Source of the DNA: Draconibacterium aestuarii | GTDB taxonomy: Bacteria > Bacteroidota > Bacteroidia > Bacteroidales > Prolixibacteraceae | NCBI GenBank assembly: GCA_026671195.1 | Contig: JAPOHD010000031.1 | Span: forward strand, 166,831 to 230,830 | DNA: 64,000 nucleotides | Direction: 5' to 3' | In this document: positions 8,722 through 17,731 of the stretch, piece by piece | How positions within the stretch are numbered: the first letter of the stretch is position 1 | How the letters are laid out: each line of letters begins with the position of its first letter | Made by a program: the position numbers and the translations under genes | Notes under the pieces: model-generated | Database searches by the model: none | The model's input: only the letters and a program-made list of their open reading frames with translations | What the model was told of the DNA's origin: nothing

Positions 8722-9756
8722 TTAAAGCAAATTAATTCCACTTGCTTTGCACTGCTTTTTCATTTCATCGGGCCATATACTCGACTGAATTTCACCAATG
8801 TGTGCTTTGCGCAAAAAGTACATACACAAACGCGACTGACCAATTCCTCCACCAATACTTAAAGGCAGTTCATCGTTCAGTAACATTTGGTGCCACATTA
8901 ATTCTTTACGTTCTTCGGCTCCTCTTATTTTGAGCTGTTTCAACAACGCATCTTTATCTACACGAATTCCCATCGACGAAATTTCAAAGGCACGATCAAG
9001 TACATTATTCCAAAGAATAATATCGCCGTTTAAGCCTGTAGAACCATTAATAGTTGGCGTACTCCAGTCATCGTAATCAGGCGCTCTTCCATCATGTATC
9101 TCTCCGTTGGGCATTTCTCCGCCAATTCCAATCACGAATATTGCACCGTGTTTTTTAGCCTCTTTGGTTTCTCTTTCAAATGGCGTTAAATCAGGATATT
9201 TGGCTGCCAGTTCTTCCGTATGTATAAATTTTATTTCCTCGGGAAGCTCCGGTTTTAAGTCGGGATACGCTTCCGAAATATGAAATTCGGTTCGAACCAA
9301 CGCTGCATAAATCTTTTTTACAATGTATTTTAAGTAGTCGAGATTACGCTGTTCTTTAGAAACAACACGCTCCCAATCCCACTGATCAACATAAAGCGAA
9401 TGGATGTTTGTTAATTCTTCATCAGGTCGAATTGCATTCATATCGGTGTAAATACCATAACCTTCCTTAATATCCAGTTCGGCAAGCGCCATTCTTTTCC
9501 ATTTCGCCAACGATTGTACAATTTCTGCAACATCCTCGTTCAAATCTTTCATAGGAAAAGAAACCGGACGTTCAATTCCATTTAAATCGTCGTTAATACC
9601 TGTTCCTTTCTTTACAAAAATAGGCGCGGTAATCCTTCTCAAACGCAGTTCTGAAGCCAGGTTGAGCTGAAAAAAATCTTTAATTTGTTTGATTGCCTGT
9701 TCGGTTTGAGCTAAATCTAATACCGATTGATAGTCTTTTGGAATTGTAAGTTTCAT
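8722..9756 (-). CDS. asnA: Aspartate--ammonia ligase (AsnA)
   Basis: A 344-residue asparagine synthetase of the ammonia-dependent, class II aminoacyl-tRNA-synthetase-like family, making asparagine from aspartate, ATP and ammonia. Diagnostic stretches are KKGTGINDDLNGIERPVSF, KWKRMALAEL, YTDMNAIRPDEELTNIHS, VDQWDWERV and the C-terminal LSIGGGIGQSRLCMYFL (motif 3). I choose the ATG at 9756 (MKLTIPKDYQ). The frame extends 33 codons further upstream, but that part has no family resemblance. Length is close to E. coli AsnA (330 aa). It is followed on the same strand by the tRNA-Arg gene after about 110 bases. Confidence 0.95.
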   Translation of the reverse strand: MKLTIPKDYQSVLDLAQTEQAIKQIKDFFQLNLASELRLRRITAPIFVKKGTGINDDLNGIERPVSFPMKDLNEDVAEIVQSLAKWKRMALAELDIKEGYGIYTDMNAIRPDEELTNIHSLYVDQWDWERVVSKEQRNLDYLKYIVKKIYAALVRTEFHISEAYPDLKPELPEEIKFIHTEELAAKYPDLTPFERETKEAKKHGAIFVIGIGGEMPNGEIHDGRAPDYDDWSTPTINGSTGLNGDIILWNNVLDRAFEISSMGIRVDKDALLKQLKIRGAEERKELMWHQMLLNDELPLSIGGGIGQSRLCMYFLRKAHIGEIQSSIWPDEMKKQCKASGINLL

Positions 9757-9909
9757 AATTTTTAAATTATCGGAAATCGGGAAACCGATGTCCGTAGCTG
9801 TAATTTTTTGTCTGTTTAAAAGCAAATATAGAATTCTGCTTTCAATTTTAATCAAATTAATTCATTAATAATTCAAAATCGATTCGTAAAAGAAATCGGA
9901 CCGGAATGT

Positions 9910-9917
9910 TATTTTTG
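9910..9917 (+). promoter_or_regulatory. -7 promoter box of the MFS transporter gene
   Basis: TATTTTTG fits TAnnTTTG exactly. Transcription would begin around 9924, so the GTG at 9917 lies inside the promoter and the ATG at 9929 is the likely start, on a nearly leaderless message. Confidence 0.55.
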
Positions 9918-9928
9918 TGTCCTTAACG

Positions 9929-11101
9929 ATGACGAATTTCAGTAAAAATATTCCACGACTTTATCTAATCAAAATCTCGAAATGGTTTAACATGGTTATG
10001 CCCATAGTGGTGCTTTTTTACCAGAGCAACGAAATGGGGATGCACGAAATTTTTGTTTTGAAAGCCATTTATTCGGTTGCCATAGTTACTATGGAAATTC
10101 CATCGGGCTGGATGGCAGATGTTTGGGGACGCAAAAAAACATTGATATTGGGGAGTATACTCGGAAGCGCCGGTTTTTTTCTTTATAGTTTTTCGTATGG
10201 ATTTTGGGCTTTTGCTGTAGCTGAAATTGTACTCGGAATCGGACATTCATTTGTTTCAGGTGCCGACTCTGCTCTGCTTTATGACAGTATGAAAGCAGAT
10301 AACAATACCGGGAAATACGTTCGCGAAGAAGGCCGGATGGCATCCGTGGGAAATTTTGCAGAAGCTATTGCGGGTGTGGTTGGTGGTTTTCTTGCAGCCA
10401 TAAGTTTGCGCACACCGTTCTATTTTCAGTTTGGGGTGGCGGCAATTGCCATACCGGCTGCTTTTACACTGATTGAACCAAAAATTCATTCCACCGAGCA
10501 TGTTCACTCCATAAAAAAGTTGGTTCAGAATATTAGGGATACCTTTGTATCCGACAGAAATTTAAGAATTTCCATCTTACTTTCTTCGGTTACCGGAACG
10601 GCTACGCTAACCTTTGCCTGGTTTGTTCAACCCTTTTTTAAGGCCATTGATTTACCCGTTGAGCTTTTTGGTATTTTCTGGACAGCTTTAAATCTCACAG
10701 TTGGTGTATCATCGGCTTTTGCGCATAAAGTTGAAGATTTTTTTGGTAGAAAGTGGTCTATATTATTGGTAGTATTTTTACTGTCGGCAGGATATTTTTT
10801 AGCAGGAATAAGCATTTCGTATTGGGGGCTTGCCTTTCTGTTTCTGTTTTATCTGGTGCGTGGAATTGCAACACCCATTTTTAAGAACTACATTAATCAG
10901 TATACGGCCAGCGAAGTGCGAGCAACCATGTTGTCGGTTCGAAATTTTGTTATTCGCATATTGTTTGCAGTAATCGGACCACTTTTAGGCTGGATTACCG
11001 ATAACGTTAATTTAAATACTGCATTTGTGCTGGCAGGTGCAATTTATTTGATTTCGGCCTGTGTAGTGATTTGGCCGTGGTTTAAACAACCTTCTCCATA
11101 A
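9929..11101 (+). CDS. Major facilitator superfamily transporter
   Basis: About 390 residues with roughly twelve hydrophobic helices. The loop 2-3 motif appears as GWMADVWGRKKTLILG (near residue 65), a close match to the MFS motif A (G-x3-D-x2-G-R-K-x2). A second-half copy, EDFFGRKWSILL, stands at the matching position after helix 8. The family resembles Bacteroidota drug/metabolite MFS exporters related to tetracycline-type carriers, but the substrate is unknown. I choose the ATG at 9929 because of the promoter overlap described above. It is followed after 8 bases by a HAD phosphatase gene, so the two form an operon. Confidence 0.9.
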   Translation: MTNFSKNIPRLYLIKISKWFNMVMPIVVLFYQSNEMGMHEIFVLKAIYSVAIVTMEIPSGWMADVWGRKKTLILGSILGSAGFFLYSFSYGFWAFAVAEIVLGIGHSFVSGADSALLYDSMKADNNTGKYVREEGRMASVGNFAEAIAGVVGGFLAAISLRTPFYFQFGVAAIAIPAAFTLIEPKIHSTEHVHSIKKLVQNIRDTFVSDRNLRISILLSSVTGTATLTFAWFVQPFFKAIDLPVELFGIFWTALNLTVGVSSAFAHKVEDFFGRKWSILLVVFLLSAGYFLAGISISYWGLAFLFLFYLVRGIATPIFKNYINQYTASEVRATMLSVRNFVIRILFAVIGPLLGWITDNVNLNTAFVLAGAIYLISACVVIWPWFKQPSP

Positions 11102-11109
11102 AATAGAAA

Positions 11110-11730
11110 ATGATGAAAACAGTTTTACTTCTTGATTTAGACAATACCATTTATCCGGTGAGTTCAATTGGCGATAAACTTTTTAAAACGCTCTTTGCTA
11201 CAATTGAAAAAAGTGGAGAATTTGAAGGTAATTTTGAGGCGATAAAAGCTGAAATCCAACGCACCCCTTTTCAAAAGGTGGCTTATGACTTTTCGTTCAC
11301 CAAAAAATTATTGAATGAATGTATGAATATTCATATTCACCTTACTTACGACGACCCCATGTTTTATTTTGATGATTATTCTGTAATTAGAAACTTGCCA
11401 CACAAGAAATATCTGGTAACATCGGGATTTACAAAACTGCAAAACAGCAAGATTAAACAATTGGGAATTTTCAATGATTTTGAGGAAATCCACATCATTG
11501 ACTTACAAACGTCAGTGCTTACTAAAAAGGATATTTTTCAGAAAATAATTGAAGGAAACAACTTTCAGAAGAATGAGGTTCTGGTTATTGGCGACGACAT
11601 AAACTCAGAGATTAAAGCCGGTAGCGAACTTGACCTGAAATCCGTTTTGTACGATCGTAAAGGCAAGTTTTTGAAAACAGAATCCATACCATCCATTGCA
11701 ACGTTTCACGAAATTCACCGGTTTATTTAA
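11110..11730 (+). CDS. HAD-superfamily phosphatase (pyrimidine 5'-nucleotidase-like)
   Basis: A 206-residue HAD hydrolase. The nucleophile motif LLDLDNTIYP carries Asp9 and Asp11, motif II is LVTSGFT, and the acidic motif IV is VIGDDINSEIKAG. The DLDNTIYP form is typical of the SDT1/YjjG-like pyrimidine 5'-nucleotidases, though several small phosphate esters are possible substrates. It begins with two consecutive ATG codons (11110 and 11113). It overlaps the converging MBL hydrolase gene by four bases at their stop codons, so there is no room for a terminator between them. Confidence 0.85.
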   Translation: MMKTVLLLDLDNTIYPVSSIGDKLFKTLFATIEKSGEFEGNFEAIKAEIQRTPFQKVAYDFSFTKKLLNECMNIHIHLTYDDPMFYFDDYSVIRNLPHKKYLVTSGFTKLQNSKIKQLGIFNDFEEIHIIDLQTSVLTKKDIFQKIIEGNNFQKNEVLVIGDDINSEIKAGSELDLKSVLYDRKGKFLKTESIPSIATFHEIHRFI

Positions 11731-12512
11731 AGCGTCAGTTTTAGGCCGTCGTATGATAAGAAAACGTTCTCCGGCAATTCTTTCTCTGCATCCTTATATT
11801 TCCCAAACTGATGGCTTAAGTGTGTTAAATATGCTTTTTCTGGTTTAATTTTTTCAATAACCGACAGCGCTTCTTCCAGGTTAAAATGTGAAATATGTTT
11901 TTCTATTCTGAGTGCATTTACAATGAGTATTTTCGAACCCCGAACCTTCTCCAATTCCACATCTTCAATAGAATTCGTGTCGGTAATATAAGTTAGATTC
12001 CCTACCCTGAAGCCGTAAACTGGTAATTTATGATGCCAGCATCGTATGGGGATAAAGTCAATTTTTTCAATAGCGAAGGGCACTCCCGAAACGTTTCGCA
12101 ACTTCATCTTCGGAATTCCGGGGTACTTAAATTCTGCAAATACATAATTGAATATTCGTTTAATGGCTTTTTGCACCCTGTCTTTGGCATAAATTTCCAT
12201 CGGATTTTTTTGTACCCAGTTGTATGAACGAATATCGTCGAGTCCGAAAATATGATCGACATGCTCGTGTGTTAACAAAATTGCCCGTAACGATTTTACT
12301 TCCTCGCGAAGCATTTGCTGACGGAAATCAGGCCCGGCATCAATCACAAAATTCAAGTCGTTTATTTTTAATAACAGTGACGATCGAAGACGTTTATCTC
12401 TGGAATCGTTTGACTGGCAAACCTCACAATTGCAAGCAACAACAGGAACTCCCTGCGATGTGCCTGTGCCTAAAAAGGTAGCTTCAATATGTAATTTTTT
12501 GTTGTTTGGCAT
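11727..12512 (-). CDS. MBL-fold metallohydrolase, PhnP/cyclic phosphodiesterase-like
   Basis: A 261-residue metallo-beta-lactamase-fold hydrolase. The start ATFLGTGTSQGVPVVACNC and the following CEVCQ are typical of the PhnP-like branch, in which the cysteines hold a structural zinc. The metal-binding motif THEHVDHIFG carries His82, His84, Asp86 and His87, followed by WHHKLPVYGFR and YITDTNSIED. Relatives cleave phosphoribosyl cyclic phosphate or cyclic nucleotides. No phn genes are nearby, so the substrate is open. It diverges from the methyltransferase gene, with 67 bases between the start codons. It converges on the HAD gene, with a four-base overlap at 11727-11730. Confidence 0.88.
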   Translation of the reverse strand: MPNNKKLHIEATFLGTGTSQGVPVVACNCEVCQSNDSRDKRLRSSLLLKINDLNFVIDAGPDFRQQMLREEVKSLRAILLTHEHVDHIFGLDDIRSYNWVQKNPMEIYAKDRVQKAIKRIFNYVFAEFKYPGIPKMKLRNVSGVPFAIEKIDFIPIRCWHHKLPVYGFRVGNLTYITDTNSIEDVELEKVRGSKILIVNALRIEKHISHFNLEEALSVIEKIKPEKAYLTHLSHQFGKYKDAEKELPENVFLSYDGLKLTL

Positions 12513-12555
12513 GAAGCAAATTTAGCAAAAGTGCTTTTGAAATGCGGATTATAAC

Positions 12556-12563
12556 TACTTTTG
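12556..12563 (+). promoter_or_regulatory. -7 promoter box of the methyltransferase gene
   Basis: TACTTTTG matches TAnnTTTG and lies 17 bases before the ATG at 12580, placing the start of transcription about 10 bases from the coding region. A TTTTG (12535-12539) upstream is somewhat closer than the usual -33 spacing. Confidence 0.5.
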
Positions 12564-12579
12564 CGTAAAATTTTTAACA

Positions 12580-13281
12580 ATGGCGATACTCTATCTTGTG
12601 CCAAACGTTTTGGCAGAGGGTGACTGGCAACATGTAATGCCGGCCCAGGTTTATTCAATTCTTACTGAAACACGGTATTTTATAGTTGAAAATATTCGGA
12701 CGGCACGACGTTTTATGAAACAGGTAAACCGGGAAATAGACATCGACGAGTGTACATTTTTCGAAATAAATAAACGAACTCAAATGCAGGATTTACCACG
12801 TTTTTTAAAACCTTTGGTTGATGGAAACGACGTTGCCGTAATTTCGGAAGCAGGTTGCCCGGGAGTTGCCGATCCTGGTGCCGATGTAGTTCGGATGGCT
12901 CACCAGCGCAGTTTTAAGGTGGTACCCATTGTTGGCCCGTCATCAATATTACTGGCTTTAATGGCTTCAGGATTAAACGGACAAAACTTTGCGTTTAAAG
13001 GCTACTTGCCAGTAAAACCAAACGAAAGGTCAAAAGAAATTGCTGCGCTTGAAAAACGAATCAGAAGTGAAAAACAAACCCAAATATTTATAGAAACTCC
13101 CTATCGCAACAATAATTTGATTTCTGATCTACTAAAAACCTGTTCACCTTCAACTTTACTTTGCATTGCTGCAAATATTACCAGTGAAAAAGAGTATATC
13201 GCTACAAAAACGATACAGGACTGGAAAGGTAATACTCCGGATTTGCACAAACAACCGGTGATATTTCTGCTTGGTAATTAA
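12580..13281 (+). CDS. SAM-dependent tetrapyrrole-methylase-fold methyltransferase (RsmI-like)
   Basis: A 233-residue member of the TP-methylase family. The fold's conserved order is present: LYLVPNVLAEGD at the start, VAVISEAGCPGVADPGA (the SEAGxPxxxDPG block that shapes the SAM site) around residues 86-103, VVPIVGPSSILLALMASGLNGQ, FKGYLP, and IFIETPYRNN. RsmI methylates the 2'-hydroxyl of C1402 in 16S rRNA and has the same blocks. This shorter Bacteroidota subfamily diverges (ENIRTARRFMKQ), so I keep the specific role open. It has its own promoter and no operon partner. Confidence 0.85.
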   Translation: MAILYLVPNVLAEGDWQHVMPAQVYSILTETRYFIVENIRTARRFMKQVNREIDIDECTFFEINKRTQMQDLPRFLKPLVDGNDVAVISEAGCPGVADPGADVVRMAHQRSFKVVPIVGPSSILLALMASGLNGQNFAFKGYLPVKPNERSKEIAALEKRIRSEKQTQIFIETPYRNNNLISDLLKTCSPSTLLCIAANITSEKEYIATKTIQDWKGNTPDLHKQPVIFLLGN

Positions 13282-13474
13282 ACTCATTTTTTTCTAATTG
13301 TAATCCCCTCTTTTCTTGCAGCTTTGGCGAAAAGCCGATTATAAACCTTGCTGAAAGTTTTATGAAATGCTCAGGTTGTTTATATTTAAACCCTGTTACG
13401 AATAAAAATGTAGGGGTAATTAACTTCGGGCTGTACAATACATACATTGTGGCATTCTGGAAAACAATTATTGA

Positions 13475-15790
13475 ATGAAGAAATCGGGATATGTTATAAT
13501 CCTTATACTCTTATCTATATTATCTTTTTCGCAGGTACAAGCGCAGCATAGTTTTACCCTTAATGGTGTAATTACTGATGCCAAAACCGGAGAAGACTTA
13601 ATTGGAGCGTCTGTTGCCGTTTTCGAAAGCGGCTTTGGCACTTTTTCGAACAACTATGGTTTTTACTCGCTTACATTAAAAAAGAATACCTATAAAATAG
13701 TAGTGAGTTATATAGGATATCAAACCCTTAAAAAAGAAATCGATCTTTCAAAAAACACAAAGCTGAATTTTTTATTAAATCCTTCGTCGGAACAATTGTC
13801 GGAAATTGTGGTAAACCCGGAAAAGAGAGATGCAAACATTACATCGATAAATATGAGTACCGAACGGCTCAATATAAAACAGATCGAATACATTCCGGTA
13901 TTATTTGGCGAAAAAGATATATTAAAAACCATACAATTATTGCCTGGAATAAGCACCACATCGGAAGGAAGCAGCGGGTTTAGTGTGCGTGGTGGCTCTG
14001 TTGATCAGAACCTGATTTTGTTAGACGAAGCTCCTATTTACAGCGCTTCGCATTTAATGGGATTCTTTTCGGTGTTTAATTCTGATGCTCTTAAAGATAT
14101 TTCGGTTTATAAAGGAGGAATACCAGCCCAATTTGGAGGACGTATCTCTTCTGTACTAGATATCTCAATGAGAGATGGTAACAGCAAGAAGTTTTCTGCC
14201 TCAGGCGGAATTGGTCTGATTTCGTCGCGATTAACCATGGAGGGCCCAATAGGTAAAAACGAAAAAACATCGTTTATTGTTTCCGGCAGGCGCAGTTATG
14301 CCGATTGGGTGGCCAGGGGCGGTGGTTTTGTAGAGAGCGATATGATTCTCTATTTCTACGATTTAAATGCTAAAATCAATCATAAAATCAATGATAATAA
14401 CCGTATTTATATGTCGGGATATTTAGGTAAAGACAAATTCGGTTACGAAAAAATGGGAACCGACTGGGGAAATACTACAGCTACATTACGCTGGAATCAT
14501 ATTTGGAACAGCAAACTTTTTTCGAACACCACCTTAATATACAGCGATTACGATTATGGTTTTAAAATAACCGATGAAGCTTCTATGAGTTCCGGCATTG
14601 AGGATTACAAGTTGAAACAGGATTTTTCATTGTATAAAACTCCTGACAATACTTTAAAATTTGGATTTAGTACAACATTACATATTTTTAATCCGGGTAA
14701 GTTAATATTGGAAGATGTAGAAAAGGAGAATTTACTGATGGAACGAAAACAAGGTTTGGAGAGCGCAGTGTATTTTACCAACTACCGAAAAATTAACGAT
14801 AAGCTATCGCTGGATTACGGGCTGCGACTTTCAATGTTTAATCAGTTTGGAGAAGGTTGGCAAAATACATTCGACAACAACAATAATAAAACGGATTCTG
14901 TATGGTTTAATAATGGCGAACTTATGCAAAGCTACTTTGAGTACGAACCACGCATGTCGGCAAGCTATCAACTGGCTGATAATAAAGCATTAAAAATGTC
15001 GTACAACCGAACTGCTCAGTATTTGCATTTACTGTCGAACAGTACTTCCAGCCAACCCACCGATACGTGGATTCCGAGTACAAACAATATTAAACCACTA
15101 ACGGCCGGTCAATTTGCCATAGGCTATTTCCAGAATTTCCTCAACAATAAATATGAGTTTGCGGTAGAAAGCTATTACAAACGGCTTAAAAATGTTACCG
15201 ATTACGAAGATGGAACCGATATTTTGCTCAACGAGGCCATTGAATCGAACATACTTTCGGGCGATGGAAGAACATTTGGTCTGGAATTTTTATTGAAAAA
15301 GAAATATGGTAAATTTAACGGTTGGATAAGTTATACCTTGTCTCGTTCTGAGAAAAAAATTGATGAAATAAATGCCGGAAAATGGTATCCGACGAAATAC
15401 GATAAAACGCACGATATTTCGGTTGTAACGGCTTATAAAATTAACAAGCGAATCTATTTGTCTGCAAATTGGGTATATTATACCGGAAATGCAGTAACTT
15501 TCCCAAGCGGGCAGTATACATATAATCAACAGATTTTTCCGTACTATACCGAACGAAACGGGTATCGAATGCCCAACTATCATCGTCTGGATTTAAACTT
15601 TCATTTAGATGGAAAAATGGAAAAACGATTTGAAACAAGTTGGGATTTTTCGATTTATAACGCATACAACAAGTACAATGCGTACACTATTATTTTTGGC
15701 GAAAGTGAAACACAAACCGGAACAACAGAAGCTACAAAATTCAGTTTGTTTGGAATAGTGCCCTCGGTTACGTGGAACTTCAATTTTTAA
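13475..15790 (+). CDS. TonB-dependent outer membrane receptor with N-terminal carboxypeptidase-like domain
   Basis: A 771-residue outer membrane receptor. A signal peptide (to about residue 23, SQVQAQ) is followed by a CarboxypepD_reg-like beta-sandwich (FTLNGVITDAKTGEDLIGAS to about 110). Then comes the plug domain (GFSVRGGSVDQNLILLDEAP, GGRISSVLDISMRDG) and a long beta-barrel ending in aromatic SVTWNFNF. It imports a scarce ligand using TonB energy. It has no SusD partner. The next gene encodes a DUF4249 lipoprotein whose start lies a few bases after this stop, a pairing common in Bacteroidota and of unknown substrate. The TonB energy transducers at 48.9-50.4 kb could serve it. Confidence 0.92.
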   Translation: MKKSGYVIILILLSILSFSQVQAQHSFTLNGVITDAKTGEDLIGASVAVFESGFGTFSNNYGFYSLTLKKNTYKIVVSYIGYQTLKKEIDLSKNTKLNFLLNPSSEQLSEIVVNPEKRDANITSINMSTERLNIKQIEYIPVLFGEKDILKTIQLLPGISTTSEGSSGFSVRGGSVDQNLILLDEAPIYSASHLMGFFSVFNSDALKDISVYKGGIPAQFGGRISSVLDISMRDGNSKKFSASGGIGLISSRLTMEGPIGKNEKTSFIVSGRRSYADWVARGGGFVESDMILYFYDLNAKINHKINDNNRIYMSGYLGKDKFGYEKMGTDWGNTTATLRWNHIWNSKLFSNTTLIYSDYDYGFKITDEASMSSGIEDYKLKQDFSLYKTPDNTLKFGFSTTLHIFNPGKLILEDVEKENLLMERKQGLESAVYFTNYRKINDKLSLDYGLRLSMFNQFGEGWQNTFDNNNNKTDSVWFNNGELMQSYFEYEPRMSASYQLADNKALKMSYNRTAQYLHLLSNSTSSQPTDTWIPSTNNIKPLTAGQFAIGYFQNFLNNKYEFAVESYYKRLKNVTDYEDGTDILLNEAIESNILSGDGRTFGLEFLLKKKYGKFNGWISYTLSRSEKKIDEINAGKWYPTKYDKTHDISVVTAYKINKRIYLSANWVYYTGNAVTFPSGQYTYNQQIFPYYTERNGYRMPNYHRLDLNFHLDGKMEKRFETSWDFSIYNAYNKYNAYTIIFGESETQTGTTEATKFSLFGIVPSVTWNFNF

Positions 15791-15801
15791 GAAGTTTTAA
15801 A

Positions 15802-16611
15802 ATGAGCAAGATAAAACAACTAAAATATATTCTGTTTTTTTTATTTGCAGCTTTGATAACATCGTGCGAAGAGCTTATTGATGTTGAACTGAACAGTGCA
15901 AATCCTAATTTGGTTGCCGAAGGTGTGATTGAACTTGGTGAGCCGGTTTGGTTACGCCTGAGTTACACTTCTGACTATTTTTCGAAAGGAACTACCGAAT
16001 TTTATGAATATTCAACTGCAGTAATTACCGATGAAAATGGCAATAGTGAAATACTTCAATATGAAGGAGACGGTTTATACTGCGGCAGTGAGATTTTAGG
16101 GGAAAAGAACACCAATTATACTTTAAATTTCACAGAAGGCAAGAGCAGTTACGAGGCGAGTTCTACACTGTTTCCGCCGGTTGCAATCAAACAAGTTAGT
16201 TTTAATAAAACCAGAATTCAAACACTGGAAGAAAACAGGACAGCCTACAAAATCAATATTGTTTACCGAAATAATCCCAATCAAAATAACTATTATTTAT
16301 TTCGGTTTTATGTTGATGGAGAGCTACAAAATAATTGGTACTCTTTAGCGAACAGCAGCTATTACCCCGATGATTCTTTTTTGGTTTATCAGCCGGCACA
16401 TGTTTATTTCGATAAAGGAGATAAAGTGCGCGTGGTTGCTTATACTCTTGATGAAGCTACTTACAATTATTATAGCCAATTAAACGATTTATTGGGAAGT
16501 GATCTCGAAAACACCTCAACTCCGTACAATCCGCGTTCTAATTTTGGTGACAACGTGTTGGGGTATTTTGCCGCCTGGTCTTACGACACCTTTGAGGCGG
16601 AAGTAAAATAA
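15802..16611 (+). CDS. DUF4249 lipoprotein, partner of the TonB receptor
   Basis: About 269 residues. The ATG at 15802 gives a lipoprotein signal (FFLFAALITSCEELIDV) with the lipidated cysteine near residue 21. An in-frame GTG at 15772 lies inside the receptor gene and would spoil the signal peptide. The body shows the DUF4249 pattern: NLVAEGVIELGEPVWLRLSYT, an immunoglobulin-like beta region, then NNYYLFRFYVDGE and a C-terminal NPRSNFGDNVLGYFAAWS. DUF4249 proteins almost always stand next to a TonB receptor. A surface-exposed ligand-capture or receptor-cap role is inferred from that position, not proven. The end of the receptor gene and this start are only 11 bases apart. Confidence 0.85.
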   Translation: MSKIKQLKYILFFLFAALITSCEELIDVELNSANPNLVAEGVIELGEPVWLRLSYTSDYFSKGTTEFYEYSTAVITDENGNSEILQYEGDGLYCGSEILGEKNTNYTLNFTEGKSSYEASSTLFPPVAIKQVSFNKTRIQTLEENRTAYKINIVYRNNPNQNNYYLFRFYVDGELQNNWYSLANSSYYPDDSFLVYQPAHVYFDKGDKVRVVAYTLDEATYNYYSQLNDLLGSDLENTSTPYNPRSNFGDNVLGYFAAWSYDTFEAEVK

Positions 16612-16645
16612 ATAATATAGATTTTAGGAATATAGAGAGAATACT

Positions 16646-17713
16646 TTAAAGTAACCCCAATTCTTTCAATAATAAAAATTCCTGCTCAAAATTTGGAGTA
16701 AAAACACCTCTGTCCATGTTTTTCAGAACCTGGTTCTTTGTCCAGAACCGGAGCTCATCCACCTCGTCCGACTGAACAGAATAGTTTTTAAAATCGTAGG
16801 TAGTAAACATATAAACCAACTCAGCTTCCACTTCCGATTCCCATTTATATACTTTCTGAAGTTTTGCGGAAAAGTCTTTTAAGCCAATTTCTTCAAATGC
16901 TTCCTTTTCTAGGGCTTGTTCAAGCGTTTCACCAGCTGAAATATGACCTCCAACTGCGGTATCCCATTTGCCGGGTTGAATAAGTTTATTCAATGGTCTT
17001 TTTTGTACCAGAATGGCCTTGTTTTTATTTAATACATGTAAATGTACAACCGGATGCAAAAGTTTACTGCCGTTGTGCACCTGGCTTCTGGGAGCTTGTC
17101 CGGTTACTTTCCCGCTTTCATCAACCAGCGGAACCCATTCTTCTTTTGCCAATTCTTTTTGTTTATGCTTCTGACGATATAATTCAAAAAGAAAATAAAC
17201 ACCGAAAATAATGTAAAACAATCCGCCGCTAATAAACGCCCAGGCTTCTTTACTTAAATAAAAAGCAGAATAAAAAACCAGGATGGTGTGCCCCAGAAAA
17301 ATAAAAAACAAAGCTTTCATACTTTGTCTCATCTGGGCAATCTGGGCATCGTTAAATTGTGTGTCTTTCAGGTAACGCTGCCCCATTAATCCAATAATAT
17401 TTAACGAAGAAAAGGCAGAAACAGCTAAAACAGCCACCAAAATCAATTCAATTAGACCGGGTTTTAGCTTGAAAAAAATATCGTTGTCCAAAAGTATAGA
17501 TACTGCTCCAAGAATTACCAGTAAAAGCGTATCGAACAAAACAAATTTTTCAAAACGTTTTTCTTTTAAGGCAATCCAGATCATTTCTGCAATACCCACC
17601 CCCACAGCAACAAACAACCCGGTTTTAGTCCCCCAAATTTCATCGGCTGCGATGAAAACAAAAAGAGGAATAAAACCGGGCAGTAATTTTTTTAGAAGTT
17701 GTGCTCTGTTCAT
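16646..17713 (-). CDS. Membrane protein fused to a C-terminal NUDIX hydrolase
   Basis: A 355-residue fusion. Residues 1-180 hold about six hydrophobic helices resembling the septation-protein-A-like membrane family. Residues 190-355 form a NUDIX domain beginning EEWVPLVDESGKVTG, the opening typical of the isopentenyl-diphosphate-isomerase-like NUDIX group. The NUDIX box runs from Gly256 to Leu278 (GHISAGE, then KEAFEEIG), with the usual RE replaced by Lys270-Glu271; the acidic metal ligands are kept. The substrate is unknown. Stand-alone NUDIX proteins of this group exist, so membrane tethering is the notable feature. It lies 18 bases downstream of an FKBP gene on the same strand, suggesting cotranscription. 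Confidence 0.8.
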   Translation of the reverse strand: MNRAQLLKKLLPGFIPLFVFIAADEIWGTKTGLFVAVGVGIAEMIWIALKEKRFEKFVLFDTLLLVILGAVSILLDNDIFFKLKPGLIELILVAVLAVSAFSSLNIIGLMGQRYLKDTQFNDAQIAQMRQSMKALFFIFLGHTILVFYSAFYLSKEAWAFISGGLFYIIFGVYFLFELYRQKHKQKELAKEEWVPLVDESGKVTGQAPRSQVHNGSKLLHPVVHLHVLNKNKAILVQKRPLNKLIQPGKWDTAVGGHISAGETLEQALEKEAFEEIGLKDFSAKLQKVYKWESEVEAELVYMFTTYDFKNYSVQSDEVDELRFWTKNQVLKNMDRGVFTPNFEQEFLLLKELGLL

Positions 17714-17731
17714 AACAGTAACTTCTCAAAC

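Noticed and set aside
13475-16611. SusC/SusD-type glycan uptake pair
   Set aside because: The receptor has a carboxypeptidase-like N domain, but the second gene is a DUF4249 lipoprotein, not a SusD protein, and no glycoside hydrolases are near.
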